A stretch of 64,000 nucleotides of DNA from assembly GCA_014656175.1 (NCBI GenBank), contig BNBX01000002.1, positions 1 to 64,000 on the forward strand, written 5' to 3'. This stretch comes from Streptomyces werraensis (GTDB lineage Bacteria > Actinomycetota > Actinomycetes > Streptomycetales > Streptomycetaceae). How positions within the stretch are numbered: the stretch's first letter is position 1; every line of letters starts with the position of its first letter. A program made the translations under genes and the position numbers. Positions 23,001 to 31,006 of the stretch are shown in pieces. The notes under the pieces are model-generated. The model was not told the DNA's origin, ran no database searches, and saw only the letters and a list, made by a program, of their open reading frames with translations.

Positions 23001-24904
23001 TCGGACAGCGAGCCCACCTCGCGCAGGAACGCGCCCAGCGCGCGGCCCAGCTCCAGCGGGCGGCCCAGCTGGTCGCCCTTCCAGAACGGCAGCCGGCCCG
23101 GCACGCCCGGCGCGGGGGAGACGAGGACCCGGTCGCGCGTGATGTCCTCGATGCGCCACGAGCTGGTGCCGAGGGTGAAGACGTCACCCACACGCGACTC
23201 GTAGACCATCTCCTCGTCCAGCTCCCCGACCCGGCCCCCGCCCTTCTTGGGGTCGGCGCCCGCCAGGAACACGCCGAACAGGCCGCGGTCCGGGATCGTG
23301 CCCCCCGAGGTGACGGCCAGGCGCTGGGCTCCCGGGCGGCCGGTGATCTCGCCCGTGACCCGGTCCCACACCACGCGCGGACGCAGCTCCGCGAAGGCGT
23401 CCGACGGATACCGCCCGGCGAGCATGTCCAGCACGGACGTGAACGCGGACTCGGGCAGCGAGGCGAAGGGGGCCGCTCGGCGCACCACCGCCAGCAGGTC
23501 GTCGAACTGCCAGGTGTCCATCGCCGTCATCGCCACGACCTGCTGCGCCAGGACGTCCAGCGGGTTCGACGGGACGCGCAGAGCCTCGATCTCGCCCGTG
23601 CGCATCCGCTCGGTCACCACGGCGGCCTGCACCAGGTCGCCCCGGTACTTCGGGAACACCACGCCCGTGGACACCGCGCCCACCTGGTGTCCCGCGCGGC
23701 CCACCCGCTGGAGGCCGGAGGCGACCGACGGCGGCGACTCGACCTGCACCACCAGGTCGACGGCGCCCATGTCGATGCCCAGCTCCAGGCTGGACGTGGC
23801 GACCACCGCGGGCAGCCGTCCCGCCTTCAGGTCCTCCTCCACCTGCGCGCGCTGCTCCTTGGACACCGAGCCGTGGTGCGCCCGAGCGATGACCGCGGGC
23901 GCGCCCTGGGCGGCCCCGGAGCCGCCCATCAGCTCGGCGGGGGAGTGATGTTCGTCGAGGGGCTCGCCGGTGGCGCGCTCGTAGGCGATCTCGTTGAGCC
24001 GGTTGCACAGCCGCTCGGCGAGGCGGCGGGAGTTGGCGAACACGATGGTCGAGCGGTGGCTCTGCACCAGATCGGCGATCCGCTCCTCGACGTGCGGCCA
24101 GATGGAGGGCTTCTCCGCGCCCTCCGAACTCTCGGAGACCGGCGAGCCGCCCAGCTCGCCGAGGTCCTCGACCGGCACCACCACGGAGAGGTCGAACTCC
24201 TTGCCCGACTCGGGCTGCACGATCTCCGTCTTGCGGCGCGGGGACAGGAAGCGGGCCACCTCGTCCACGGGACGCACCGTCGCCGACAGGCCGATGCGGC
24301 GGGCCGGCTTCGGCAGCAGCTCGTCGAGCCGCTCCAGGGACAGGGCCAGGTGCGCGCCGCGCTTGGTGCCCGCGACCGCGTGCACCTCGTCGAGGATCAC
24401 CGTCTCCACGCCCGCGAGCGCGTCGCGCGTGGCGGACGTCAGCATCAGGAACAGCGACTCGGGCGTGGTGATGAGGATGTCCGGCGGCCGCGTGGCGAGG
24501 GCGCGGCGCTCGGCGGGCGGGGTGTCGCCGGAGCGGATCCCGACCTTCACCTCGGGTTCGGGCATTCCCAGGCGCACGGCCTCCTGGCGGATGCCGGTCA
24601 GGGGGCTGCGCAGATTGCGCTCGACGTCCACGGCGAGGGCCTTCAGCGGCGAGACGTACAGCACCCGGCAGCGCTTCCTGGGGTCGGCCGGCGGGGGCGT
24701 CGAGGCCAGCTGGTCCAGGGCGGCGAGGAACGCGGCCAGCGTCTTGCCGGAACCGGTCGGCGCCACCACCAGCACGTCCGAGCCCGCCCCGATGGCCTGC
24801 CAGGCGCCGGCCTGGGCGGCCGTGGGCGCGGAGAAGGCCCCCGTGAACCAGCCACGGGTCGCGGGGGAGAAGCCGTCCAGGGCGCGGCGCGGATCGCTGA
24901 CCAT
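20051..24904 (-). CDS. lhr: Lhr-type ATP-dependent DNA helicase
   Basis: This very large superfamily-2 3'-to-5' helicase (~1617 aa) is induced by DNA damage in mycobacteria. The Lhr core covers ~30-900: Walker A APTGSGKT (48-55), DEVH, SAT-like SATVRPV, QRVGRAGHQ, a winged helix and the Lhr domain. The C-terminal half (~900-1617) continues into the long Lhr-CTD. Length is in the upper range of full-length Lhr (~1500-1600 aa). ATG 24904 places the start before DPRRALDGFSPATRGWF, the conserved N-terminus. The open frame extends 22 codons further without a better signal. It is divergent from the AraC gene and followed by nei2. Confidence 0.92.
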   Translation of the reverse strand: MVSDPRRALDGFSPATRGWFTGAFSAPTAAQAGAWQAIGAGSDVLVVAPTGSGKTLAAFLAALDQLASTPPPADPRKRCRVLYVSPLKALAVDVERNLRSPLTGIRQEAVRLGMPEPEVKVGIRSGDTPPAERRALATRPPDILITTPESLFLMLTSATRDALAGVETVILDEVHAVAGTKRGAHLALSLERLDELLPKPARRIGLSATVRPVDEVARFLSPRRKTEIVQPESGKEFDLSVVVPVEDLGELGGSPVSESSEGAEKPSIWPHVEERIADLVQSHRSTIVFANSRRLAERLCNRLNEIAYERATGEPLDEHHSPAELMGGSGAAQGAPAVIARAHHGSVSKEQRAQVEEDLKAGRLPAVVATSSLELGIDMGAVDLVVQVESPPSVASGLQRVGRAGHQVGAVSTGVVFPKYRGDLVQAAVVTERMRTGEIEALRVPSNPLDVLAQQVVAMTAMDTWQFDDLLAVVRRAAPFASLPESAFTSVLDMLAGRYPSDAFAELRPRVVWDRVTGEITGRPGAQRLAVTSGGTIPDRGLFGVFLAGADPKKGGGRVGELDEEMVYESRVGDVFTLGTSSWRIEDITRDRVLVSPAPGVPGRLPFWKGDQLGRPLELGRALGAFLREVGSLSDEDARLRLLAAGLDAWAADNVLSYLREQREACGHIPDDRTIVVERFRDELGDWRVVVHSPFGAQVHAPWALALGARLSERYGMDAQVMHADDGIVLRLPDADLMGLDLLDQEPAKAGAEYDADQAPVGAADVVFDKGEVDQVVTDQVGGSALFASRFRECAARALLLPRRNPGRRTPLWQQRQRASQLLQVAGEFGSFPIVLEAVRECLQDVFDVPGLVELMGDLESRKVRLVEVTTPEPSPFARSLLFGYVAQFLYEGDSPLAERRAAALSLDSRLLAELLGQAELRELLDAEVLTELERELQWLTEDRRAKDVESVADLLRLLGPLTEAELAERGAEPQWARELASARRAIRVRVAGEDHWAAVEDAGRLRDALGTALPVGVPEAFTEPVKDPLGDLLARYARTHGPFTSATAAARFGLGVAVTEGALQRLAAAGRVVQGEFHPAGIGQEWCDAAVLRRLRRRSLAALRHELEPVPPAALAQFLPQWQHMGKGHSLRGVDGLLRAVEQLQGASVPASALEKLVLPTRVANYAPAMLDELTASGEVVWAGAGSLPGKDGWVSLYLADAAPLLLPPPHPLETTALHESVLAALSGGYGLFFRQIADQVRATTHPEASDVQLADALWDLAWSGRLTNDTLNPLRALLGSGRTAGSTAHRAKRAVPRGRYGSLTAAARSASRTGPPTVAGRWSLLPGREGDATVRAHALARTLLDRHGVVTRGAVAAEGVEGGFSAVYRVLSAFEETGQARRGYVVEGLGAAQFAMDGAVDRLRAAANARERGEGHTAPDAPAPFGGQSDPYGLGQGTGDASYLPSRPGEYVSPRDLAAQGAQPWQNGGGPSYDPFAGRRTGPERGSRAVVLAAADPANAYGAALGWPEPPEGASHKPGRKAGSLVVLVDGELTLYMERGGKTVLAWPADPGADPADDPRLPVAAEALANAARAGSLGTVTVERVNGSPALSSPLGALLETAGFVATPRGLRLRA

Positions 24905-24977
24905 GCGTCCATCGTGCACCCGGCCACTGACACCGGGCCGGTCCGGGGCGCCGGCCGGGCCGCGTGACAATGACGGT

Positions 24978-26012
24978 ATGGCGGAAACGCGTGAGGAACG
25001 GGCGCGGCACTGGCGGTACGAGGAACTGCCCGGGGTCGACCTGCTGCGTGCCCGCTACATCCGCAAGTCGTTCGTCCGGCACACCCACGAACACTTCGTG
25101 ATCGCCGCCATCGCCGACGGCGTGGAGGTCTTCCACCACGGGAGCGGCGACCAGTACGCGGGCGCGGGCGCCCTCGCCCTGGTGAACCCGGACACGCCCC
25201 ACACCGGCCGGGCGGGCGTCCCGGAGGGCTGGCAGTACGGCGCCGTCTACCCGTCGCCGGACGTCGTGGCCGCGATCGCCGCCGAGACCACCACCCTGCG
25301 CGGCACCCCGGGCTTCGTCACCCCGGTCCTCGACGACCCGTACACCGTCCGGCTCGTCCACCAGGTGCTGCGGGCCACCGACGAGGGCAACGCGCTCGCC
25401 GCCGACACCCTGCTGCGGGTCGCGGTGACCCGGCTGCTGCGGCTGAACGGCGGCACGCTGCCCCGGCGCGAGGTCCGCACGGCCGGCGCCCGGACCGCGG
25501 CACGCGCGCGTGCCGTGCTCGAGGAGCGCATGGCCGCGCCGCCCACCCTGGAGCAGCTCGCCGCCGGCCTCGGCACGAGCCCGTTCGCCCTGCTGCGCGC
25601 CTTCCGCGACACCTACGGCATGCCCCCGCACACCTGGCTCACCGACGCGCGCGTACGGCGCGCCCGGCGGCTGCTGGACGCGGGGACGACACCGTCCGAG
25701 GCGGCCGCCACCGTGGGGTTCACCGACCAGCCGCACCTCAACCGGCACTTCAGCCGCATCGTCGGTGTCCCGCCGGGCGCCTACCAGCGCGAGCGCAAGA
25801 ACGTACAAGACGCGCGCGGGGACCTTTCCGTAGCGTCCGGGGTGTGGCAGTGGAACGGACAGCAGAGCACGAGCACGCGGACATACCGTCCGACGGAGAA
25901 CACACCCCGCCCGAGGGCGTCCGGGGCGGAGGGAAGCCGGACGGCGCCGTGGTACGGGACGCCCTCGGCGTCGGGGTCGCAGTCGGACTCTCCGGGTTCG
26001 CCTTCGGCGTGA
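24978..26012 (+). CDS. AraC-family transcriptional regulator, likely of azlCD
   Basis: The N-terminal cupin-like sensing domain (~15-130; HTHEHFVIA, LVNPDTPHTG) is followed by a double helix-turn-helix AraC domain (~175-275; LEQLAAGLGTSPFALLRAFR, DQPHLNRHFSRIVGVPPGAYQ). The AraC fold ends near residue 278 (RKNVQD). The frame then runs ~67 more residues of low-complexity Ser/Thr/Arg sequence into azlC, an overlap of about 170 bases. ATG 24978 is leaderless-like (GACAAT six bases upstream, no SD). Adjacent azlC suggests control of branched-chain amino acid export. The stop at 26012 is what the sequence shows; whether the tail is functional is unknown. Confidence 0.85.
   Translation: MAETREERARHWRYEELPGVDLLRARYIRKSFVRHTHEHFVIAAIADGVEVFHHGSGDQYAGAGALALVNPDTPHTGRAGVPEGWQYGAVYPSPDVVAAIAAETTTLRGTPGFVTPVLDDPYTVRLVHQVLRATDEGNALAADTLLRVAVTRLLRLNGGTLPRREVRTAGARTAARARAVLEERMAAPPTLEQLAAGLGTSPFALLRAFRDTYGMPPHTWLTDARVRRARRLLDAGTTPSEAAATVGFTDQPHLNRHFSRIVGVPPGAYQRERKNVQDARGDLSVASGVWQWNGQQSTSTRTYRPTENTPRPRASGAEGSRTAPWYGTPSASGSQSDSPGSPSA
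25793..25836 (+). promoter_or_regulatory. AraC-type operator and azlC promoter inside the AraC gene
   Basis: Two CAAGA direct repeats 10 bp apart (25796-25800, 25806-25810) lie upstream of TAGCGT (25831-25836), a -10 that ends 7 bases before the azlC GTG. The element overlaps the codons for RKNVQD at the end of the AraC fold. Confidence 0.4.
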
Positions 26013-26629
26013 CCTCGGCGGGCAGCGGGCTCAGTCTGCTCCAGACCTGCGCGCTCAGCCTGCTGGTGTTCACCGGCGCCTCCCAGTTCGCCCTGGTGGG
26101 AGCACTCGCTGCGGGCGGCGGCGCCGTCACGGCCGCCGCGGGCGCGTTCTTCCTCGGCGTGCGCAACGCCTTCTACGGACTGCGGCTGTCGCAGCTGCTG
26201 GCGCTGCCCCGCGCGGTGCGGCCGTTCGCCGCGCAGTGGGTGATCGACGAGACCACCGCCGTCTCGCTCGCCCAGCCCACCCGCCGCGCCGCCCGCATCG
26301 GCTTCCTGGTCACCGGACTCAGCCTCTACGTCCTGTGGAACCTCACCACGCTGCTCGGCGCGCTGGGCGCGGACGCCATCGGTGACACCGAGGCGTGGGG
26401 CCTGGACGCGGCAGGTCCCGCCGTGTTCCTGGCGCTGCTCGCCCCCATGCTGCGCACCGGCACCGAGCGGGCCGTCGCCGCGCTCGCCGTACTGCTGGGG
26501 CTCGGCCTGCTGCCCGTGCTGCCCGCCGGTGTCCCGGTCCTGGTGGCCGCTCTGGCGGCACCGGTCGTCCTGTGGGCGCACGGCCGCAGGACCGCCCCGC
26601 GCGCTCACACGAAGGAGGGGGAGCGGTGA
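25844..26629 (+). CDS. azlC: AzlC-family branched-chain amino acid exporter, large subunit
   Basis: This ~261-aa inner-membrane protein of the AzlC family forms, with AzlD, an exporter of branched-chain amino acids or their analogues. The first ~45 residues are hydrophilic. About six to seven helices follow, including the signature region SLLVFTGASQFALVGALAAG and FLGVRNAFYGLRL. GTG 25844 has a -10 7 bases upstream and no SD, so leaderless translation is likely. Starts at GTG 25850 or later are possible. The stop overlaps azlD (GTGA). Confidence 0.88.
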   Translation: MAVERTAEHEHADIPSDGEHTPPEGVRGGGKPDGAVVRDALGVGVAVGLSGFAFGVTSAGSGLSLLQTCALSLLVFTGASQFALVGALAAGGGAVTAAAGAFFLGVRNAFYGLRLSQLLALPRAVRPFAAQWVIDETTAVSLAQPTRRAARIGFLVTGLSLYVLWNLTTLLGALGADAIGDTEAWGLDAAGPAVFLALLAPMLRTGTERAVAALAVLLGLGLLPVLPAGVPVLVAALAAPVVLWAHGRRTAPRAHTKEGER

Positions 26630-26934
26630 ACATCTGGCTCGCGATCGGCCTGACCGTCGTCGGCTGCTACGCCGTGAAGCTCGCCGGGCTGCTGGTGCCC
26701 GCGGGCGTCCTCGAACGGCCCCTGGTCCGGCGCCTCGCCGCGCTGCTCCCCGTCGCCCTGCTCGCCGCCCTCACGGCCCAGCAGGCCTTCGCGGACGGGC
26801 GCGCCCTGGTGCTGGACGCGCGCGCGGCCGGTCTGGCGGCCGCCGCCGTGGCCCTTCTGCTGCGCGCGCCGTTCCTGCTCGTGGTGGCGGCGGCCGTGCT
26901 CGTGACGGCGGGGGTGCGGGCGCTGGGCGGGTGA
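26626..26934 (+). CDS. azlD: AzlD-family branched-chain amino acid exporter, small subunit
   Basis: The 102-aa membrane protein has four hydrophobic segments and the AzlD pattern: GCYAVKLAGLLVP, RRLAALLPVALLAAL, and a C-terminal helix pair. The start GTG 26626 overlaps the azlC stop, with GAAGGAGGGGGAGC upstream. It works with AzlC as a two-part exporter. Confidence 0.88.
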   Translation: MNIWLAIGLTVVGCYAVKLAGLLVPAGVLERPLVRRLAALLPVALLAALTAQQAFADGRALVLDARAAGLAAAAVALLLRAPFLLVVAAAVLVTAGVRALGG

Positions 26935-26952
26935 GGCGGGTGCCTCGCCCAG
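26923..26952. terminator. Hairpin at the end of azlD
   Basis: The outer stem CTGGGC/GCCCAG (26923-26928/26947-26952) encloses GAGGC/GCCTC. The hairpin includes the azlD stop codon and faces the convergent toroid-protein gene. Confidence 0.4.
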
Positions 26953-27067
26953 CCTCCCGCGGCCACCTCAGGCGGGGCTGTGTGCGGCCAGGTGTGCAGT
27001 GCCTCGGGCCGTCCCGGACGGAGGACGGGCGCCTCGTCCGGCTTCCTGGCGGTTGTCGGACGCCGCC

Positions 27068-27979
27068 TCAGGCGAGGCGGCCGTACGCGGTCAGGGTGCG
27101 TAGCGCCTCGATCGTGTGGATGGAGCGAGTCTCCAGGAGCGCGCCCGGGGCGGGTTCCGGGGTGCCCGGCAGCCGGCGGGCGGGCCAGCCTCCGTCGTCC
27201 TGCTGCCCGGCAGCGAGGGCGTCCAGGGATCGGTCCGTCTCCGCGTCGGTGAACCACGCGCGCGCCAGTGAGTCCGGGGTCGGCGCGTAGTCGTGGGGGA
27301 AACGGCGCTCGGCGGTGGCGTGGTCCGAGCCGTCCGGGTCGAGCACCGCCAGCCGTGCCCGCCGTACCAGGCGGCCCAGCCGCTCGGCGGCGGCCTCCGC
27401 GCGGGTGCGGTCCGGGGCGTGGTCCAGGAAGAGCACCGCGGCCTTCACGTCACCGGGACGCGCCGTCTTCAGCGACTCCACGGCCTGGCGGCAGAAGTCG
27501 GTCGCGCGGAACAGCCACGGGTGCCACACCTCGTTGCGGTGCAGCAGCCCCACCACCGGGGCGGTGGCCGACAGCGACCCGGGGAGTCCTGCCGCCCCAC
27601 CGTCGTTCGCGCGCCTGCCTACGGCCGGAAGCGCGCCCTCCGCCGTGGAGACGGACGTGAGATACCGGCACACGTCCTCCGCGCGACGCGCGTCGCAGCG
27701 CCCCACGGCGTCCAGCACGTGCAGCGCGCGTGCCGTGTGCGCGGGCAGGCTGGCCGGTCCGCGCAGGGCGGGCTCCAGGGCGTGGCCGTAGCCGCCGTCG
27801 TCGTTCCGGTACGCATCGAGGGCGGTCTCCACAGGTCCCGCGGCGCCCTCCCGGAAGTGATGGGCGAACAGGCGCTGCTCCAGTACGCGCGCGGTGAGCC
27901 ACACGAAGCGCTCCGCGCGCGCGAGCGTGCCGCCCGGAGGGGACGCCGGGGTGAGCGGTACGGCTGCGATGTCGGCCAT
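27068..27979 (-). CDS. Alpha/alpha-toroid (prenyltransferase/terpenoid-cyclase fold) hypothetical protein
   Basis: The 303-aa soluble protein has repeats resembling the alpha/alpha barrel of prenyltransferase and squalene-cyclase folds, including the segment YRNDDGGYGHALEP (~58-71) and the QW-like AAGQQDDGGWPARRL (~257-271). No terpene-cyclase DxDD acid motif in the usual context and no metal-binding set of a prenyltransferase subunit is evident, so enzymatic function is doubtful. It lies alone between azlD (convergent) and the DUF3046 gene (divergent). ATG 27979 is the natural start. Confidence 0.75.
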   Translation of the reverse strand: MADIAAVPLTPASPPGGTLARAERFVWLTARVLEQRLFAHHFREGAAGPVETALDAYRNDDGGYGHALEPALRGPASLPAHTARALHVLDAVGRCDARRAEDVCRYLTSVSTAEGALPAVGRRANDGGAAGLPGSLSATAPVVGLLHRNEVWHPWLFRATDFCRQAVESLKTARPGDVKAAVLFLDHAPDRTRAEAAAERLGRLVRRARLAVLDPDGSDHATAERRFPHDYAPTPDSLARAWFTDAETDRSLDALAAGQQDDGGWPARRLPGTPEPAPGALLETRSIHTIEALRTLTAYGRLA

Positions 27980-28058
27980 GGCACCGACCGTAGGGGCACG
28001 GCGGAGCCCCCCAGGGCCCGTGGCAGGGCGTCACCCTCGCAGGCGGGATACTGGGGGC

Positions 28059-28253
28059 ATGCGGTTGACGGTTTTCTGGGAGCGCATGACGGAGTACTTC
28101 GGCGCGGGGTACGCCGACACCTTCGCGCGCGACCATGTCATGTCCGAACTCGGCGGACGTACCGTCCACGAGGCGCTGGCGGCCGGCTGGGACGCCAAGG
28201 ACGTCTGGCAGGTGGTCTGCTCCGTCATGGACGTCCCCCGGGAACTGCGCTGA
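28059..28253 (+). CDS. DUF3046 small conserved protein
   Basis: The 64-aa protein of the actinobacterial DUF3046 family (MRLTVFWERM, GYADTFARDHV, GRTVHEALAAGWDAKDVW) is commonly found just upstream of recA. Its function is unknown. ATG 28059 has TGGGGG close upstream and a GATACT -10-like element six bases away, so it may be leaderless. It is shorter than a typical gene-finder threshold but has clear family identity. Confidence 0.88.
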   Translation: MRLTVFWERMTEYFGAGYADTFARDHVMSELGGRTVHEALAAGWDAKDVWQVVCSVMDVPRELR

Positions 28254-28288
28254 TCGTCACATAAGCCCCACGGGAGCGGACAGTTGTC

Positions 28289-29650
28289 GTGGCCGTGGGT
28301 GAGACTTGGGCCGTGGCAGCCACCGACGAAACCGGGCCCGCCGGCCAGAACACGACCGCGCCCGGCGCGCCCCCGCCCGCCGGCCCGCCGGCGGACCCCG
28401 CGCCCCGGGCCCACGCCCGGATGCCGCGATGGCTGCCGCGCGCCATGGTGCTCGCGCTCGCGCTGATCGCCGTCTTCCAGCTCGGCAGCTGGGCCTTCCA
28501 CCAGCTCACCGGTTTGCTGATCAACATCCTGATCGCGTTCTTCCTTGCGCTCGCCGTGGAACCCGCGGTGAGCTGGATGGCCGCGCGCGGGGTGCGCCGG
28601 GGTTTCGGCACCTTCCTCGTCTTCGTGGGCGTCCTGGTCGTGGGCGCGGGCTTCGTCACGCTGCTCGGCTCGATGCTCGCGGAGCAGATCATCAAGATCG
28701 TCGAGGACTTCCCGCAGTACCTCGACTCGGTGATCAACTGGATCAACACCCACTTCCACACCGAACTGCGGCGCGTCGACATCCAGGAGAACCTGCTGCG
28801 GTCCGACTGGCTGCGCAACTACGTGCAGAACAGCGCCACCGGCGTCCTGGACGTGTCCGCCCAGGTGCTCGGCGGGCTCTTCCGGCTGCTCACCGTCGCC
28901 CTGTTCTCGTTCTACTTCGCCGCCGACGGGCCCCGGCTGCGCCGCGCCATCTGCTCCGTCCTGCCGCCGGCCCGGCAGACCGAGGTGCTGCGCGCCTGGG
29001 AGATCGCCGTGAACAAGACCGGCGGCTACCTCTACTCCCGCGGCCTGATGGCCCTGGTCTCCGGCCTCGCGCATTACGTCCTGCTCGAGTTCCTCGACGT
29101 GCCCTACGCCCCCGTGCTGGCCGTGTGGGTCGGTCTGGTCTCGCAGTTCATCCCCACCATCGGCACGTATCTGGCGGGCGCGCTGCCCATGCTGATCGCC
29201 TTCACGGTCGCGCCCTGGTACGCGGTGTGGGTGCTGGTGTTCGTCGTCGTCTACCAGCAGTTCGAGAACTATGTGCTGCAGCCCAAGCTGACCGCCCGGA
29301 CCGTCGACATCCACCCGGCGGTCGCCTTCGGCTCGGTCGTCGCGGGCACGGCCCTGCTCGGCGCGGTCGGCGCCCTGATCGCCATTCCAGCCGTCGCCAC
29401 GCTCCAGGCGTTCCTCGGCGCGTACGTGAAGCGGTACGACGTCACCGACGACCCGCGGGTGCTCGGGCATCGCGGCTCGGGCGGGACGAGTGCCTTCGGC
29501 CGGCGGGTCCGGGGGCTGTGGGCCCAGCGGCGCCCGGAGGGTGACGGTGCCGAGCGGGCGGCCGGGGCCGGGGTGGCCGGCGCGGGGACGGCCGGCTCCG
29601 GTGCGGCCGGTGCGGCCGGGCCTGGTGACGGCGGGGCGGCCGGGTCGTGA
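28289..29650 (+). CDS. AI-2E family (UPF0118) transporter
   Basis: This ~453-aa polytopic membrane protein of the AI-2 exporter/PerM family has a Pro/Ala-rich cytoplasmic N-terminus (~1-45), paired helices (~50-125), a long amphipathic extracytoplasmic segment (~130-185) and four to five C-terminal helices. These carry QFIPTIGTYLAGALP and YQQFENYVLQPKLT, the family signature. The C-terminal ~60 residues are Gly/Ala-rich. Substrate in Streptomyces is unknown; some relatives export quorum signals, others act as Na+/H+ antiporters. The start is uncertain among GTG 28289, 28295 and 28313. It lies 36 bases after DUF3046 and before recA. Confidence 0.88.
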   Translation: MAVGETWAVAATDETGPAGQNTTAPGAPPPAGPPADPAPRAHARMPRWLPRAMVLALALIAVFQLGSWAFHQLTGLLINILIAFFLALAVEPAVSWMAARGVRRGFGTFLVFVGVLVVGAGFVTLLGSMLAEQIIKIVEDFPQYLDSVINWINTHFHTELRRVDIQENLLRSDWLRNYVQNSATGVLDVSAQVLGGLFRLLTVALFSFYFAADGPRLRRAICSVLPPARQTEVLRAWEIAVNKTGGYLYSRGLMALVSGLAHYVLLEFLDVPYAPVLAVWVGLVSQFIPTIGTYLAGALPMLIAFTVAPWYAVWVLVFVVVYQQFENYVLQPKLTARTVDIHPAVAFGSVVAGTALLGAVGALIAIPAVATLQAFLGAYVKRYDVTDDPRVLGHRGSGGTSAFGRRVRGLWAQRRPEGDGAERAAGAGVAGAGTAGSGAAGAAGPGDGGAAGS

Positions 29651-29699
29651 GGGGCCGGGGCTTGTGACGTCGCGGGGTGCGGATCCCCGGCGGTGCGGC

Positions 29700-29726
29700 T
29701 TGACACGAAAATCGAACATCTATTCT
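29700..29726 (+). promoter_or_regulatory. recA promoter with LexA (SOS) box
   Basis: A perfect TTGACA (29700-29705) precedes TATTCT (29721-29726) or the overlapping TTCTTA. CGAACATCTATTCT (29713-29726) matches the Gram-positive LexA box CGAACRNRYGTTYG except at the first G of the right half and the last base. It lies between and over the core elements, as expected for LexA repression. Confidence 0.8.
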
Positions 29727-29890
29727 TATGGGGGAGCCGGTGAGGCTCAACGCCGGGCGTTCTGCCCCAGTCGGGGCGGGTATGGGCCCGGGTTATCCAC
29801 AGGCCGGACGTGCGTCGGGGCGCGTTGTCAGTGGCAGGCGTTAGCGTCTTTGACGTGAAGCGATCGACTCAAGCAAACCGGGTGGAACCC

Positions 29891-31003
29891 ATGGCAGGAA
29901 CCGACCGCGAGAAGGCGCTCGACGCCGCGCTCGCACAGATTGAACGGCAATTCGGCAAGGGCGCGGTCATGCGCATGGGCGAGCGGTCGAAGGAGCCCAT
30001 CGAGGTCATCCCGACCGGGTCGACCGCGCTCGACGTGGCCCTCGGCGTCGGCGGCCTGCCGCGCGGCCGTGTGGTGGAGATCTACGGACCGGAGTCCTCC
30101 GGTAAGACGACCCTGACCCTGCACGCGGTGGCGAACGCGCAGAGGGCCGGCGGCCAGGTCGCGTTCGTGGACGCGGAGCACGCCCTCGACCCCGAGTACG
30201 CGAAGAAGCTCGGCGTCGACATCGACAACCTCATCCTGTCCCAGCCGGACAACGGCGAGCAGGCCCTGGAGATCGTGGACATGCTGGTCCGCTCCGGTGC
30301 CCTCGACCTCATCGTCATCGACTCCGTCGCGGCGCTCGTGCCCCGCGCGGAGATCGAGGGCGAGATGGGCGACAGCCACGTGGGTCTGCAGGCCCGCCTG
30401 ATGAGCCAGGCGCTGCGGAAGATCACCAGCGCGCTCAACCAGTCCAAGACCACCGCGATCTTCATCAACCAGCTCCGCGAGAAGATCGGCGTGATGTTCG
30501 GCTCGCCGGAGACCACGACCGGTGGCCGCGCGCTGAAGTTCTACGCCTCCGTGCGCATCGACATCCGTCGTATCGAGACCCTCAAGGACGGCACCGAGGC
30601 GGTCGGCAACCGCACCCGCTGCAAGGTCGTCAAGAACAAGGTCGCGCCGCCCTTCAAGCAGGCCGAGTTCGACATCCTCTACGGCCAGGGCATCAGCCGT
30701 GAGGGCGGTCTGATCGACATGGGCGTGGAGCACGGCTTCGTCCGCAAGGCCGGCGCCTGGTACACGTACGAGGGCGACCAGCTCGGCCAGGGCAAGGAGA
30801 ACGCCCGCAACTTCCTGAAGGACAACCCCGACCTCGCCAACGAGATCGAGAAGAAGATCCTCACGAAGCTGGGCGTCGGCGTACGGCCCGAGGAGGCCGC
30901 TGCCGAGGCAGGCGCGGACGCCGCCGCTCCGGCCGAGCCCGCGGCGGTGCCGGCCCCGGCGGCCAAGGGCTCCAAGTCCAAGGCCGCGGCGGCCAAGAGC
31001 TGA
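29891..31003 (+). CDS. recA: Recombinase RecA
   Basis: RecA is the ATP-dependent strand-exchange protein and SOS co-protease. The 370-aa product is the expected size, with Walker A GPESSGKT (66-73), the [12 protein letters not shown] block, L1/L2 loops including [20 protein letters not shown], and a Lys/Ala-rich C-terminus (~330-370) usual in Streptomyces. ATG 29891 starts [10 protein letters not shown], the conserved N-terminus. The open frame extends upstream to 29810, inside the leader. The promoter has a LexA box. recX follows after three bases. Confidence 0.97.
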   Translation: MAGTDREKALDAALAQIERQFGKGAVMRMGERSKEPIEVIPTGSTALDVALGVGGLPRGRVVEIYGPESSGKTTLTLHAVANAQRAGGQVAFVDAEHALDPEYAKKLGVDIDNLILSQPDNGEQALEIVDMLVRSGALDLIVIDSVAALVPRAEIEGEMGDSHVGLQARLMSQALRKITSALNQSKTTAIFINQLREKIGVMFGSPETTTGGRALKFYASVRIDIRRIETLKDGTEAVGNRTRCKVVKNKVAPPFKQAEFDILYGQGISREGGLIDMGVEHGFVRKAGAWYTYEGDQLGQGKENARNFLKDNPDLANEIEKKILTKLGVGVRPEEAAAEAGADAAAPAEPAAVPAPAAKGSKSKAAAAKS

Positions 31004-31006
31004 CCC

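Noticed and set aside
19646..24967. Long plus-strand reading frame opposite lhr
   Set aside because: Its composition is Arg/Gly/His/Gln-rich shadow sequence with no domains. The minus strand encodes an intact Lhr helicase over the same bases.
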